Shown in pieces: positions 1 to 10,441 of a stretch of DNA of 64,000 bases (the stretch's first letter is position 1; every line of letters begins with the position of its first letter). The DNA lies in NCBI GenBank assembly GCA_002189035.1, contig NEEC01000004.1, positions 1,116,001 through 1,180,000 on the forward strand, given 5' to 3'. The position numbers and the translations under genes were made by a program. The notes beneath the pieces are model-generated. The model made no database searches, had not been told where the DNA came from, and was given only the letters and a program-made list of their open reading frames with translations. The DNA is from Utricularia gibba. Lineage: Eukaryota; Streptophyta; Magnoliopsida; Lamiales; Lentibulariaceae.

Positions 1-1
1 T

Positions 2-78
2 GTAAGCTTTGTTTGTCTGGGAACCAAGTCTAGCTTCGACTCCTTCTGCTTATTGTTTACATCTACTTGACATTGCAG
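2..78 (+). other. putative 5'-UTR intron of the DUF1644 gene
   Basis: The window opens with a gtaagc donor at base 2. A pyrimidine-rich stretch then leads to a cattgcag acceptor ending at 78, fifteen bases before the first good ATG at 93. This fits a 77-bp intron in the 5' leader of the next gene, whose first exon would lie outside the window. There is no cDNA evidence here. Confidence 0.5.
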
Positions 79-92
79 CTACTCCGAAAGTC

Positions 93-1142
93 ATGGTTGG
101 AGACCGCCCCAAAGATTTCCATTTTCAGAAAGAAGAGATTGAGTTGTTCACGAACCTGGACGATGTCACCTGCCCCATCTGCTTGAACTTTCCTCACAAT
201 GCTGTCCTCCTGAAATGCACTTCCTATGCAAAGGGATGTCGGTTTTTCGTTTGCAATACAAGCCATTTGCATTCCAACTGTCTGGTACGCTTCATACAAG
301 AAAATGGGATGCCACATGCCTCTCAAGCCCTGAGCTCCACAGAGAATTTGAACTTTCCGGCCTCAGGATCTCAGATCAGGCCGGTGTGCCCGCTCTGCCG
401 AGGACTCGTTTGCGAGTTTGTTGTATCGGATTGGGTGCGCATGCTATTGGATGGCAAGATAAGATGCTGCGAAGAGGAGAAGTGTATATTCAGCGGCACT
501 TACACAGAGCTTCAAAAGCACTCGCAAGTTGAACATCCTCACGCTTGCCCTTCAAAAGTTGATCCAGCAAGGCAGCTTGATTGGGAAAACTTGCAGCAGT
601 CGTCGGCGGCAATCGATGTTTTGAGCACTATCCGATCATCGTTTCCGAATAGCGTGGTTTTTGGAGACTATGTTATAGAATACGGGGGAGAGAGCTCTGT
701 GGATGACTTTCCCAGAGATCATGGAAACTGGTGGAATTGCTGCGTACCTTGCCAGGTTTTTACCAGTTTCAGGAGACACAGAAACAGGAGAAGCTCAAGA
801 AACAGCAGCCAGTCACTCCCACCTTCCGGATCCGAGGAGACCGACGAGGATTTAGTCAATGCAGTGAGACTCGCTAGGCGGCGAGCCGAACAACGCAGGT
901 CAGGGGAAGGGGAAGCTGCATACCCGTCTGTTTCGTTCATTATAACTTTACCTCTTCCAATGAATTATCTGCCTGCAATTTCAGTCACCGGAGGCGCCGC
1001 CCCCGCCTCCGTTCCAGCTAGGCGAAAGATGAGATCAAATGCCCCGGAACAAAAAGGGCTGGCAGTGGCGGTGGGAAACCATAGAACCCCAAGGCCCTGG
1101 TTCAGTGGTTGTTGTGCTTCTCAACATTCATCAGCCTGCTAG
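93..1142 (+). CDS. DUF1644 zinc-finger (RING-like) family protein
   Basis: A single open frame from ATG 93 to TAG 1142 encodes 349 residues. The N-terminal half carries the plant DUF1644 cysteine-rich domain: CPICLNFPHNAVLL, then a KGCRFFVC segment, an HSNCL motif and a CPLC pair. A C2H2-like finger follows (C-C-E..C..SGTYTELQKH..VEHP), then the family's STIRSSFPNSVVFGDYVIEY block. The C-terminal third is basic and low in complexity (RRHRNRRSSRN, LARRRAEQRR) and ends in a short Cys-rich tail, so a late intron could be hidden there. Members are plant-specific and poorly characterised; some respond to salt and ABA. Ubiquitin-ligase activity is not shown by the sequence. The longer upstream in-frame stretch has no ATG and is taken as leader and intron. 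Confidence 0.85.
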   Translation: MVGDRPKDFHFQKEEIELFTNLDDVTCPICLNFPHNAVLLKCTSYAKGCRFFVCNTSHLHSNCLVRFIQENGMPHASQALSSTENLNFPASGSQIRPVCPLCRGLVCEFVVSDWVRMLLDGKIRCCEEEKCIFSGTYTELQKHSQVEHPHACPSKVDPARQLDWENLQQSSAAIDVLSTIRSSFPNSVVFGDYVIEYGGESSVDDFPRDHGNWWNCCVPCQVFTSFRRHRNRRSSRNSSQSLPPSGSEETDEDLVNAVRLARRRAEQRRSGEGEAAYPSVSFIITLPLPMNYLPAISVTGGAAPASVPARRKMRSNAPEQKGLAVAVGNHRTPRPWFSGCCASQHSSAC

Positions 1143-1855
1143 TTATCTTGTTCATAGTTCTTTCTTGCAGAACCATTTGCTCTATTTGTTCCTCCAACCA
1201 ACTTCTAAATGATTTGCTTATAACAAACAAAATTGTATATATTGCATAGGCTGCTTTTCTTGAAAACAAGGAGATTCCAAAAATCACAATTTCAGGTAAT
1301 AATTTTAGGTTGTTATATCAAACCAACAAAAATGTTATTCATTAATTTAAATTTATCAAATGATCAATTTATTAAATTTTTTTATTTAAATTAAATGAAT
1401 AAAAATTTATCTCGTTTATAAATATGTAAATAAGTAAGTATATATTTATTTATATTTAAAATTAATTAAATATATATAATATATTTTACTAATTTAAATT
1501 TAAACACAAAAATATTATATATATATATATATGTATGGTTTGTTTTCTTATTATTCTGAAAATTCAATGAAGAAAACTGCAAAGACTAAATCGTGACTTA
1601 TTTTTTATTTTCATAAATAAAATATAATAATCAACAACAAAAGCAATCGAGGCTGTACAGACGGAGATGCCAAGGGCTATCCAAGACAAGAGAGAAGAAG
1701 ACAGAAAGACTTCGGCCCTTCTGCGGCTTGCACTTCAATGAATCTTGTACGGAAAACATTTTGAAAAAATAGCAAATCCACTGGAGAAAAGCAAATTGCA
1801 ACAGCTCCTCCGTCTATTATCATATTACACAATTAGCCCACGACCGCCCAAGTTC
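1143..1855. other. AT-rich convergent intergenic region with (AT)n tract
   Basis: This separates the 3' ends of the DUF1644 gene (+) and the WRKY gene (-). It is strongly AT-rich, with a pure AT dinucleotide run near 1525-1544. No coding region is supported; the ends probably hold 3' UTRs and poly(A) signals. Confidence 0.6.
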
Positions 1856-2986
1856 TCAAGAAGACTCAAATACGACGAGGTGAGGTGGCACCGCCGCGGC
1901 GCCATCATCGGAGATCTCCTGCATCGCCGGTTGTGTGTGGTGGTGCTCGCCTTCGTACGTCACGATCAGCATATTCGGATCGTCCATAGCCCGCTCCACG
2001 TGTTTCCTCGCTGGACACCCTCTCACGGTGCTGCACTTGTAGTATCCCCTGGAATGAGATCACGATAAGAGTTACGGCTGAGAAATCGAACCCGGAGCTA
2101 GACGAATCGAAGAGTTTACAGCAATTTTACCGTGGGTATGGGGATCCTTTGATGGGTTTCTGTCCGTACTTTCTCCACGAGTATTCATCCGGTGGGATGT
2201 CGGCGATTTTTGGGCTGATTGCCGGAACTCTGATACTCCGTTTCACCCTCGATTTTCTGTTCCACAAAAGGAAATCTCAAATCAGCGATCTGCTTGCGGA
2301 TTGGGATAAACAGAAAGTCAAAGGAGAAATTGACGGGACACTGACCTCTTTTTGCAGTGACATTTTGAGGCGTTGGAATTTTTACCGGAGATATCATCCG
2401 AGAATTCGTGCTCACGACATCTCTTATAGCCGGAGCCGTTGCCGTTTCCGGAGAGAGGAGATTTCCCGACGGGTGTTAGAAATGCGGTGTCCTTCCCATT
2501 AGAAACGCTCCCTTCGCCGGTAATAGATGAAACGAACGTCGATGAGGAGTTACCAGACGTAGAAACAGCCGTCGACAAAGTAAACAACTCTTTGGCCGTC
2601 CCCACATCTTTCCTAAACAAAGCCCCAGCCCCCGGTTTCGTAAAATCGAGAGTCAACGGCTGCGCGGCCGATAGAGAAAATAAACCCATCGGAGCAGTAG
2701 GAGGAGGCTGAGGAACAGGATTATGCACCATCGCAGCCGCCGACACCGCCGCCCGGTGTTGAACCGGCCCGCGGCGGAACCGCGCGTGACCGGCCCGGTC
2801 AAGAATCGAGATCACTTTCTTGAACTTCGAAACCGTAAAATCCGTAACCTCTCTGCAATCCACATGCCGATTCTGTTGAGAAACCGTCGTAATCAGATGC
2901 TCCATCGATTTCAATCCTGCCGTCGCCGCCTCCTGAATCGCCATCTGCTCACTCCGATTCGCGTAGCCCAGCAACTCCACCGCCAT
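1856..2986 (-). CDS. WRKY transcription factor, group IId
   Basis: Exons on the minus strand are 2986-2346, 2256-2131 and 2048-1856 (319 aa, closing in frame). Exon 1 starts at ATG 2986 (MAVELLGY), a typical IId start. It carries the amphipathic [15 protein letters not shown] region, the plant zinc-cluster/calmodulin-binding block [23 protein letters not shown] and the basic KCHCKKRKSRVKR motif, which is split by intron 1. Exon 2 has the invariant WRKYGQK heptad. Exon 3 completes the C-x5-C-x23-H-x1-H zinc finger. The intron inside the WRKY domain (after YPR) is at the conserved position. Such factors bind W-boxes (TTGACC/T) in the nucleus and act in immunity, stress and senescence, often as calcium/calmodulin-responsive regulators. 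Closest relatives by motif are WRKY7/11/15/17; the exact orthologue is not resolved. Confidence 0.96.
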
Positions 2987-5332
2987 ATCTTCCAACTCCG
3001 AATCTCTCTCTTTCTCCTCCTATTTGAAACTCATCTCAGTCCAAGGATCCCAATGGCGATTCGTGTGTGAACTTGAGGAAGAAGAAGCGAGAAAAGGGGG
3101 AATTTTATTTATGGAGACGCGGTTATGGCTGACCGGACGGGCAGGTGACCGGGAACACGAGTCAATGTTGAGGTCTAAATCCAACGGCTGAGATCTCACG
3201 ATTAATATAGTTGTTGAAAAGGACAACTTACGGGCTCCGTGTTTCTGCTTCATAAGACGGGAGTCTTCGCCAAGGTGTTGGGGCCTAGTTGACATTTTCA
3301 AGAAATAGGGATGGCGCTCCTAATAATTTAGCCGGAAATGGTAAAGGGGGGGGGGGGTCTTTTAGTAATACATAGTTTCTTGGGGGTGGAATTGTGATTT
3401 CGAGTAAGTGTACAGTGATTGAAGCGACCTCATTGAAAATTTGAGTGGACTCGAGGTATTTGCAGAAATTCAGTTCCCAACTTTTTAATTTATGTGCAAT
3501 ATAAAAAAAGATAATTAGCTTAGAAATCATTTTATTTTTTCAAAAAAACTCTATATATTTTTTGTCCATACAAACTAAAACACAAAACCTCTCTTTATTT
3601 CCAAAATTAATCATTCTCATAATATCCAAGAATTTTTTTTAAAAAAATAAAAATAAAATACAATAAATATATTTGCCAATTATGAGTTATTCTCTATTAT
3701 TTCATTTTATTCATATGTAGTTCTTATTCTTCTTTATTTTATTTCATTTATTGCTCACATAGATTGGTACGATGAAGGTTGAGACTCTAAAAATACACTT
3801 ATGCTAATCTTCAAAGGATACTCATGTGACAAGTAGATATAAATGTTGCTATATCTATCTTTTCATTTGGCTTATCATTAATTTAAGTATCTTTCATTTC
3901 TTATTTTACTCACTTGAATTCTAATTGTTTTAATTTAATAGTTTTTAACAGATAGATTTTTGTTTTAAATTAGCATGCATGTGTACCCCGAGGGCTGACT
4001 GGAAAAACGTGACAGGTCACATGGGAAATGGTTGACCATCATTGTCTCACGTCCCCGCCCTTTTAATTATCTGTAGACCGTAATCTACTCATAATCGTTA
4101 GATCGGTCCAACCGGGGAATGGACGGCCAGGATTGGCTTATGAAAGACTTCGGTACAAACCCACTCTTGCACGTTATCACGGCTGCTGGGTCTCCTCCCT
4201 CCATTGTATATTTTCATTCTTTTTTCGAAAAAAAATATTGTTTGAAAATTAATTTAATTGAATATATATAATTTCTCAAAAATATTATGCGTATTTTTTT
4301 AAAAAGAAATCATTCATAATTAATAATAATAATTATTATTAAGTAATTAATCACTACACACGTCTCAAATGATCTCATCGACATTAGATCATTAATTGCC
4401 GATTGTTTTTGGAGACCCTTTGGAAAATTGCACATTATTTTTTCATAATTCCACTACTCATTTTCAATTCATTTGACAAATTAATTACATCAGAGTTGAA
4501 TAATAAAAAATAAAAGAAAATGGGAAGGCATGCATTATCACCATATTTAGTCAATTATCGTGAAATCACAAAGTCTGTGGAGTTTAATTGTCCAACATTT
4601 ACTTTTTTTAACAAAATAAATTAATTCTGCACCCAAAAGTCAACAAAAAGAAAAGAAAAAATAATTAGATTAACTATTGCAAATTGTAGTTCTTAAGTTT
4701 TGGTAGAGGGTGTCATTATTGAAAAATTTATCTAATTAGAGTGGGGGCCATGGACAGTAATTTAAGATTAATTGCATGTTAGACCACATAATTATGGATT
4801 CTCGAAAGAAAGCCCCGTGGCGAAAAGGTAAATGCCACTTTAAGTCAACACACATCATTTTTAGTAATGCATTGTGTCCTAGGGGTTTTATGGAGGCGAG
4901 ATATCAAATTTCATGGTATAAGTAAATAAATAATTAGTTAAAGGTTAATGATTCCTCAACTATGTTATTTGAGAATGTTTCAAGTGGAAGTAACTAAATA
5001 TAAATTATCATTAAACAAAATTTAGATATTATAAAACGAATAATATTATTATAATCAAATAAAATATAAGTTATTAGAATTGTTATATTCAAATAGATTT
5101 AATGTTTCAAGGGGACTAATAATGTTTATGATCGTGTTAATTGTCAAGTAATAAATTACTCCCATGTGGATTAAGGAACGAGGGTAAAAATGACATTAAA
5201 AAATCTTTATTTCACACATGAAAATAAAAAATATTATATTTGATTAATTTTTTTACACACATATAAGAAGGTGTCGAAATTTTTAAATTATCCAGAAAAA
5301 AACTCACTCTATGGCAATTAGCATGTACGTAC
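2987..5332. other. intergenic region upstream of WRKY, AT-rich
   Basis: The proximal ~250 bp is the likely promoter and leader of the WRKY gene. A pure run of 12 G lies at 3346-3357. The rest is AT-rich with scattered W-boxes. No conserved coding frame, RNA gene or clear transposon was recognised. Confidence 0.6.
3160..3165 (-). promoter_or_regulatory. W-box in the WRKY gene promoter
   Basis: TTGACT on the minus strand lies about 175 nt upstream of the WRKY ATG. WRKY genes often carry W-boxes and regulate themselves. Further TTGACC/T copies lie upstream at 4032-4037 (+), 4549-4554, 4638-4643 and 4843-4848 (all -). Function is inferred only. Confidence 0.45.
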
Positions 5333-6348
5333 GTGTTTCATCTGGGCCATGAAGAGAAGAGAAGAGAAGAGAGGCGAATTCCTAAACTGCAGGCTGCGGC
5401 CCAACCGTTCAGCCATGGGGCGGGATCAGCTCGAGTTTGGCGGGGCTTCCGAATTTGCTTTTCTGTCACGGTAGGATCGGAAATGTTTGCAGTTTTGCTC
5501 ACTTGGACGTATTTCTTCAGCGTGATTTCATATGACGATGCTATGGAGTTCTAAAGTTTTTTAGGTTGCGTTCATGCCATGCTTATTTCAACGGCGAGGC
5601 AATTCTGGGAGACGGCGGAGTCGTAAGTTTTCATTGATGATGCAAAATAGTGATCAATTGTATTTCCTGGTTCTTTTTACCTCAAGGCATGAATGAGCGT
5701 TGGCTGGATCGTAATGAAGTAGGCGACGTTACGTGTGTGAAACAGGTAGTGTTCAGCGTGCTGTTCTGTCATTTAGGCTTACTCTGTTATGAATTCTCTG
5801 GGTTTGCAAGGTAGAACACCTGCGTTTCCAAGATGGGCAAAATAGTTCTATGTTGAAGCCATTAGAGTCGAATAAAAGCTTCTTTATCTGCAGTCTGTAA
5901 AACGAGGTATGGAAGGCTTGATGCTTGCGGGTCTTTCAGTTTACATTCTTTGTGCTTCCAATGTGTGTAGGGTGCATTGGGTAACTTGATTTGTATGTGA
6001 TTCGGTGTACTTCAACTATGGGGCAGTAGCAATCTCAGGTTACTCCATGAACGAATTTAGGTATCGGCTTATAGAATCATTGCCATTCTTTTCATTTAGT
6101 CTCCATGAATGAATCCTCTGGTTTCTGTTAGTCTCCAGTGGCATCAATAGAAAAATATGACAGACAACATTGTAAGAAGACTTTTCAAGGACGCATACTT
6201 GAGCTGCATTCTTGGTTGGCATTATCTGCTACAGCTACATGCAGTGTTGCAAGGTAAAAGAATAGACCCGACTCTAGTAAAAGAAGTGTGTTGAAGCTTT
6301 TATCTATCAAACTAGAGCTAAACTGGGTGTTTTCTTTCATCTTCTGCT
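5333..6348. other. moderately GC transcript-like region, no supported CDS
   Basis: It starts with an (AAGAG)n pentanucleotide microsatellite (5351-5372). Base composition is higher in GC than its left neighbour and several donor-like gtaag sites occur, but no frame resembles a known protein. The part next to 6348 is probably the 3' UTR of the cyclin on the minus strand. A 60-codon minus-strand frame at 6040-6222 has an ATG but no recognisable family. Confidence 0.4.
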
Positions 6349-7317
6349 TCAGCTTCGAAAGGCCTTTTCAGGAATGGAAGATGGCATCCCCTTCAGTGCA
6401 ATCACCAATGTCCTGTCCATGTCTGACCAGGTAAGGTCCCTTGGGCTATTGAACAAGCAGCTATGCAATGTCATTACACATTCCTTCAAATCAAGTGCGC
6501 CATAGCCAGTGTAATACTCGAGAGTTGCTGTCCAGGGCCTGACCAATGGCATTAGCATGTATTTGGCCAAGAAAACACAAGCTGCAGCTACCATGGATGG
6601 CCAATAGCGGAGTATTTCGAATACAGTCAGCGAGACCTCGGCAATATATGTTGCAGTTGGGTATATCCCTTCCAGAATGCACATTCCTCCATACTCCGCA
6701 GCATGAATGTATCTCATCAAGAACGTCCATGTCGTCGGCGCTGAGAAACTGTAGTTTATAGAGACGCAAACCTCCATTTCCATGGCAATAACCTCCCTCG
6801 CAGACGCATCAAAGTAGGTTCTCTTCAGAAAGTAGTCAATGATACCATTCTGTGAACGAGCATATTCAGACTTGAAGGCCAAGATCAAGCAAGTAAGCCC
6901 CGCCAGGTATAGTTTCTTGTCACCAACATTTTCATTCACAAGTAGATACTTATCCAAATTCGCCACTGTCAAATGAATGACTTCTCCAGGTGCCTTGCAG
7001 GAAGCTGCCACACGAAGAAGCCAACCAATGCAAGTGCTGCGCCTTGCTGCATTATCATCTGATTCCGGCCACACCCTTCGCTCCATTTCCCCACGATTCC
7101 GGAAGGATTTGTCGATGAAATCATCTGCCCCCTCAAGCTCCTCTGTGTGGACATGGTCGATATCGATCACCACTGCCCCAAAGATATCTTTGAAAAGAAA
7201 AGCCGGTGAACCAGGGTCTTCCTTCCTCTCCAGAAACGAATCCCTCCGCTCCGAATGACGACGAGTACTCAGCATGGTCGGAGGGAACACGAACAAACTC
7301 TCGCTGTTATCAGCCAT
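6349..7317 (-). CDS. divergent A/B-type cyclin-like protein, intronless
   Basis: One exon encodes 322 aa from ATG 7317; a TATA box lies ~80 nt upstream, and the longer in-frame stretch above it has no ATG. Two cyclin folds are visible. The N-terminal cyclin box has STCIGWLLRVAASCKAPGEV followed by LTVANLDKYLL and LAGLTCLILAFKSEY. The C-terminal box has SLTVFEILRYWPSMVAAACVF and LEYYTGYGALDLKECV. The usual MRAILVDWL signature of mitotic cyclins is degenerate and no D-box (RxxL..N) is obvious at the N-terminus. Cyclins activate cyclin-dependent kinases in the nucleus. The lack of introns, unusual for plant A/B cyclins, suggests an old retrocopy or a fast-evolving lineage. CDK binding cannot be judged here. 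Confidence 0.8.
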   Translation of the reverse strand: MADNSESLFVFPPTMLSTRRHSERRDSFLERKEDPGSPAFLFKDIFGAVVIDIDHVHTEELEGADDFIDKSFRNRGEMERRVWPESDDNAARRSTCIGWLLRVAASCKAPGEVIHLTVANLDKYLLVNENVGDKKLYLAGLTCLILAFKSEYARSQNGIIDYFLKRTYFDASAREVIAMEMEVCVSINYSFSAPTTWTFLMRYIHAAEYGGMCILEGIYPTATYIAEVSLTVFEILRYWPSMVAAACVFLAKYMLMPLVRPWTATLEYYTGYGALDLKECVMTLHSCLFNSPRDLTWSDMDRTLVIALKGMPSSIPEKAFRS

Positions 7318-7878
7318 TCTCAGGGACACCCTGAACCCGGGGAACTTCAAAGACGAAAGCTTGATGAGGCTGATGATGCTACTCGTGAATGGTTTATATA
7401 GAGACAACGCCAGGGAGATAGAAATTCGGATCTCTAGTCAAGAAAAGATTCAGGTATCCTTCTTTTTTATGGAAACGTTGATCTCCTGGCGGTTATTTAC
7501 GTTTTATGGAAAGCCCGCCAGATCTTTATCTTAGTTAAACCGAATAAATGAATCTCATGGTGTATCTATGGATATTGTCTTATCATTGATTTACTAATTA
7601 TGTAACTATTATATTAAATATGGCAAATACAATCTTGGAATGTGTAAGAAAAAAATGAAATAAAATTAAGAATTTTTAAAGTATACGTGGAGATCATTGA
7701 TTGGTGTAATATTTAGTAATATTATTTAGGGGACGAAATTAGTTGTCAACCACCCCCCCTTCTCGGGATTCAATCCTTGACTGGTTCGAGGTTTGGTCTC
7801 CCCCTGCTCCTGGTATTCTCCCAGTCGCCTTCGCCTTTGCTTCTTTGGTTCTATTTCCCCAACGGAGGGGTGCCGCTT
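7318..7878. other. divergent promoter region, cyclin (-) / G gamma (+)
   Basis: About 560 bp between two divergently transcribed genes. The cyclin TATA box is at its left end. The centre (7540-7740) is AT-rich, and the last ~130 bp are C-rich and look like the G-gamma leader. No separate gene is seen. Confidence 0.55.
7393..7401 (-). promoter_or_regulatory. TATA box of the cyclin-like gene
   Basis: CTATATAAA on the minus strand, about 76-84 nt upstream of the chosen ATG at 7317. It supports that start over any upstream in-frame codon. Confidence 0.55.
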
Positions 7879-8582
7879 ATGGACCTGCCGCAGCCGCAGA
7901 CCACGACGGAGCACATCGAAGACGAGTCTTCTTCTGCCGTTTCGGCGGCGGCATTACCACCTTCTACGGAGCCGCAGTCTCCGTCTACTGGTTTCATGGG
8001 GAGGCATCGATTGACTGCGGCCATCTCTCGCCTCAATCAGCAAATCCAGGAGCTTCAGGTTTTCCGTTTCCTTCCTCGATCTATTCTGCTTCCCGCTGGT
8101 GGATTTACGGATTTTGGTTTGATGTGAGGTGGAGTTCGATTTTGTAGTTTAATTTTGGCTTCGTTTTGACAAGTAGAAAGAGCTGGATGGGCTTGAGAGT
8201 ATTGATGGGGTTTCTGTGGTTTGTGAAGAGTAAGATCTCTGTTTCATGCACTTTGTAGTCGTAACCACAGTTCAAACGCAAGGTTTTCATTTCATAGAAA
8301 CGCAGGCTAATTTCAACTGTGGAATCAGTACCAGATGCATTGCTCCCTGTGTAAGTCATGTTCTTGAATTCACCTTCATACCTTAGGGGAATCAATGACT
8401 AGAAATACAGTTTAACCATCGATTCGATTTCGAACCAGCTTTTTGGAAGCATTGATATATATAGCGAAAGAGCTCACCGCTTTGATATGTTTGGTGTATG
8501 CAGAACCAAAGGGCCAAGTGGGGTTGGATGGGACAAGTGGTTCCAAGGAGCGCAGACCTCCAAGTGGATGCGATGGAGATGA
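7879..8582 (+). CDS. heterotrimeric G-protein gamma subunit, type B (no CaaX)
   Basis: Exons are 7879-8058, 8177-8229, 8306-8350 and 8504-8582 (118 aa, all joints in frame). Exon 1 gives an acidic, Ser/Pro-rich N-terminus and the start of the coiled coil (HRLTAAISRLNQQIQELQ). Exon 2 continues KELDGLESIDGVSVVCEE and exon 3 LISTVESVPDALLPV. Exon 4 carries the plant G-gamma signature TKGPSGVGWDKWFQGAQ. The protein ends SKWMRWR with no cysteine, so it lacks the prenylation box of AGG1/AGG2 and matches type B subunits. It should dimerise with G-beta and couple to the G-alpha/RGS system at the plasma membrane. The Trp/Arg-rich tail may substitute for a lipid anchor (inference). Confidence 0.92.
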
Positions 8583-10441
8583 AAAAAGCCCACCTCTTTG
8601 GACTTCTAAAGAGTTCGTTCATCTTTTTCTTGCACAAATTTCGTTCCCATATTCCTGAATTTGAAGTACACGGTGTGTTGTTCGGCATGAACCTTGGAAT
8701 ATTCTGTATCAGATAAGGAAATGACAAGTTGCAGTTTTGCATCCATCCACGCAAGCCTCTGGCTTTCCTCTACGCCCAAATCCTTCCCATTACACACTTT
8801 TCATCATCTGTAAGGTGTATCACCAGTGGCACCTTGAAATGCATCTTGCAGGTATCTAGAATCACAGAATCCGTGTTAAGGAACATATGTAGTTCTGCAA
8901 GTGCAGTTACTTGGTAAACATGACTGGCACAAGATAGCCCAGATGCAAGGCTTCAGTAGATGTACCCTCTCTGGTGTAAAGGTAAAACCTTCCACCCCTC
9001 TCGCACGCAGTCAAGAATGTAGTTGAAGTCCCGGTGGGAGAAGAGGCACGGCGGAGGAGCGCCTCATCGAGACGCCGGCATCCAGACTTGCCTATGAGCT
9101 TGCTGTAGGCAATGGTATACCTTTTTTCAGTCGCCACTTCCCATGGCGTCGCGATTTCAGGACATCCCTCAAATGAGAGGGAAGCGGAGGAACGAATCTA
9201 ACCATGGACTCGATGTGCAAAGAGGAAAAGTCTAGGGCCTCTTTCGAATTACCATAAATTATTTTTTTTTAATAATTTTTATTTGGAATATATAAAATAC
9301 GTATACTTTTTTTGAGATATTTTAACAAATATTTACCGAAATTTATGTTACGAAAATAAGCAATACAACGTAAGATTCAGAAAACAGTGGTACGAACGCT
9401 GTCGGACGAACAGGGTGTCTGGCTTGCTCCCACGTGTCCTCTCGAGGCAGAGCCGCGTAGCCCCTACAATAGACCAGAGTAGACTAGCCAGTAGCCCCCT
9501 TGGCTCTGGAGTCTGGACCTCTTCTTCTCTTCCGCTGTAATCTTTCTTTTTTTGCTTTTTCTACTGTTCAGTGTAATGGTGTACTGCTGCGTATGCAAAT
9601 AATGCAACTGCATAAATACACGATTACTGGAGAGGAAAGAGAAAATGGGAAACAGGGGACCTCAAATTTTTTGGTTGCTTTACTTTTTTACACATCAAGG
9701 CTCGATTTCGCTGTCCCTTCTTCTCTTTCTTTCTTAAGCTCAAATACAAATTGCACGGATCGAATCACCGCTACCCTCAGGTGCATTTTTGTTTTTCTGG
9801 GTTTTTTCACTCATCTGAGTTCTTGAGGTTTCGTCAGGCTGCATTTTATTTGGATGCTGATTTGATTTGGGAATGTAGATGTTGGGGAATAGTGTTGTAT
9901 TCTTTGTTTAAAGAAAGATTTTAGTGTTTTTCTGGGTAAGGCAGGAGAGTGAGCGGCCTCTTTCGGTTAGGAATGCGCCAATAAGGCTGTTGTCAGCTTC
10001 ACTTTTCTTTTTCTGAACTTTCGTCGTTTATTTCCTTTCAAGAACAATTTTTTTATTGCTGTTGTCTAATTTTTACCAGCGGTTTTGATGTGGCGTCCTC
10101 CTCTTGTTGCCTGCCGTCTCTTGGGAAATTGGTCTTTTCATATGTTTGATTACTTATTTTGTCTTTGCACATGCTTCTGTTATTTCTTTATCACTACCAT
10201 ATATTTAGCTTGTCTGGAGTGCAGGGATTTTTTATAAAATATTTATTTGTCACATGGCAAGTTGGTGCTAAATTTTCTTCCAGTTTTCCTGGAATACATT
10301 TGATTTACTGACTATTGGTTGGTTACTAAATATTGGGAGCTAACTCTCTGCATCTTCTCCAGGAATCCTGTTTTCCCACGTACCATGAGATGAAGTAGGA
10401 GATTCGGAGTCTGATGATTCGTGTCTCGTTTATATTGCTTA
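8583..10441. other. intergenic plus 5' leader of the FEI-type kinase
   Basis: The G-gamma 3' UTR probably fills the first few hundred bases. At 8907-9220 a GC-richer patch holds open frames on both strands, none with a convincing start or family. An ABRE/G-box-like CACGTG lies at 9431-9436. From about 9500 on, the pyrimidine-rich DNA resembles the leader and 5' introns of the receptor kinase. Confidence 0.5.

Noticed and set aside
9-92. Upstream extension of the DUF1644 frame from base 9
   Set aside because: It begins with TTG, lacks an ATG and coincides with a well-formed intron ending at 78.
2439-3070. Plus-strand frames over the WRKY first exon
   Set aside because: Antisense shadows of a clearly identified minus-strand coding exon.
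5333-5554. 73-codon plus-strand frame after the AAGAG repeat
   Set aside because: Its first residues are microsatellite translation, with no family match and no partner exons.
7320-7407. N-terminal extension of the cyclin
   Set aside because: It starts with a non-ATG codon and runs up to the TATA box.
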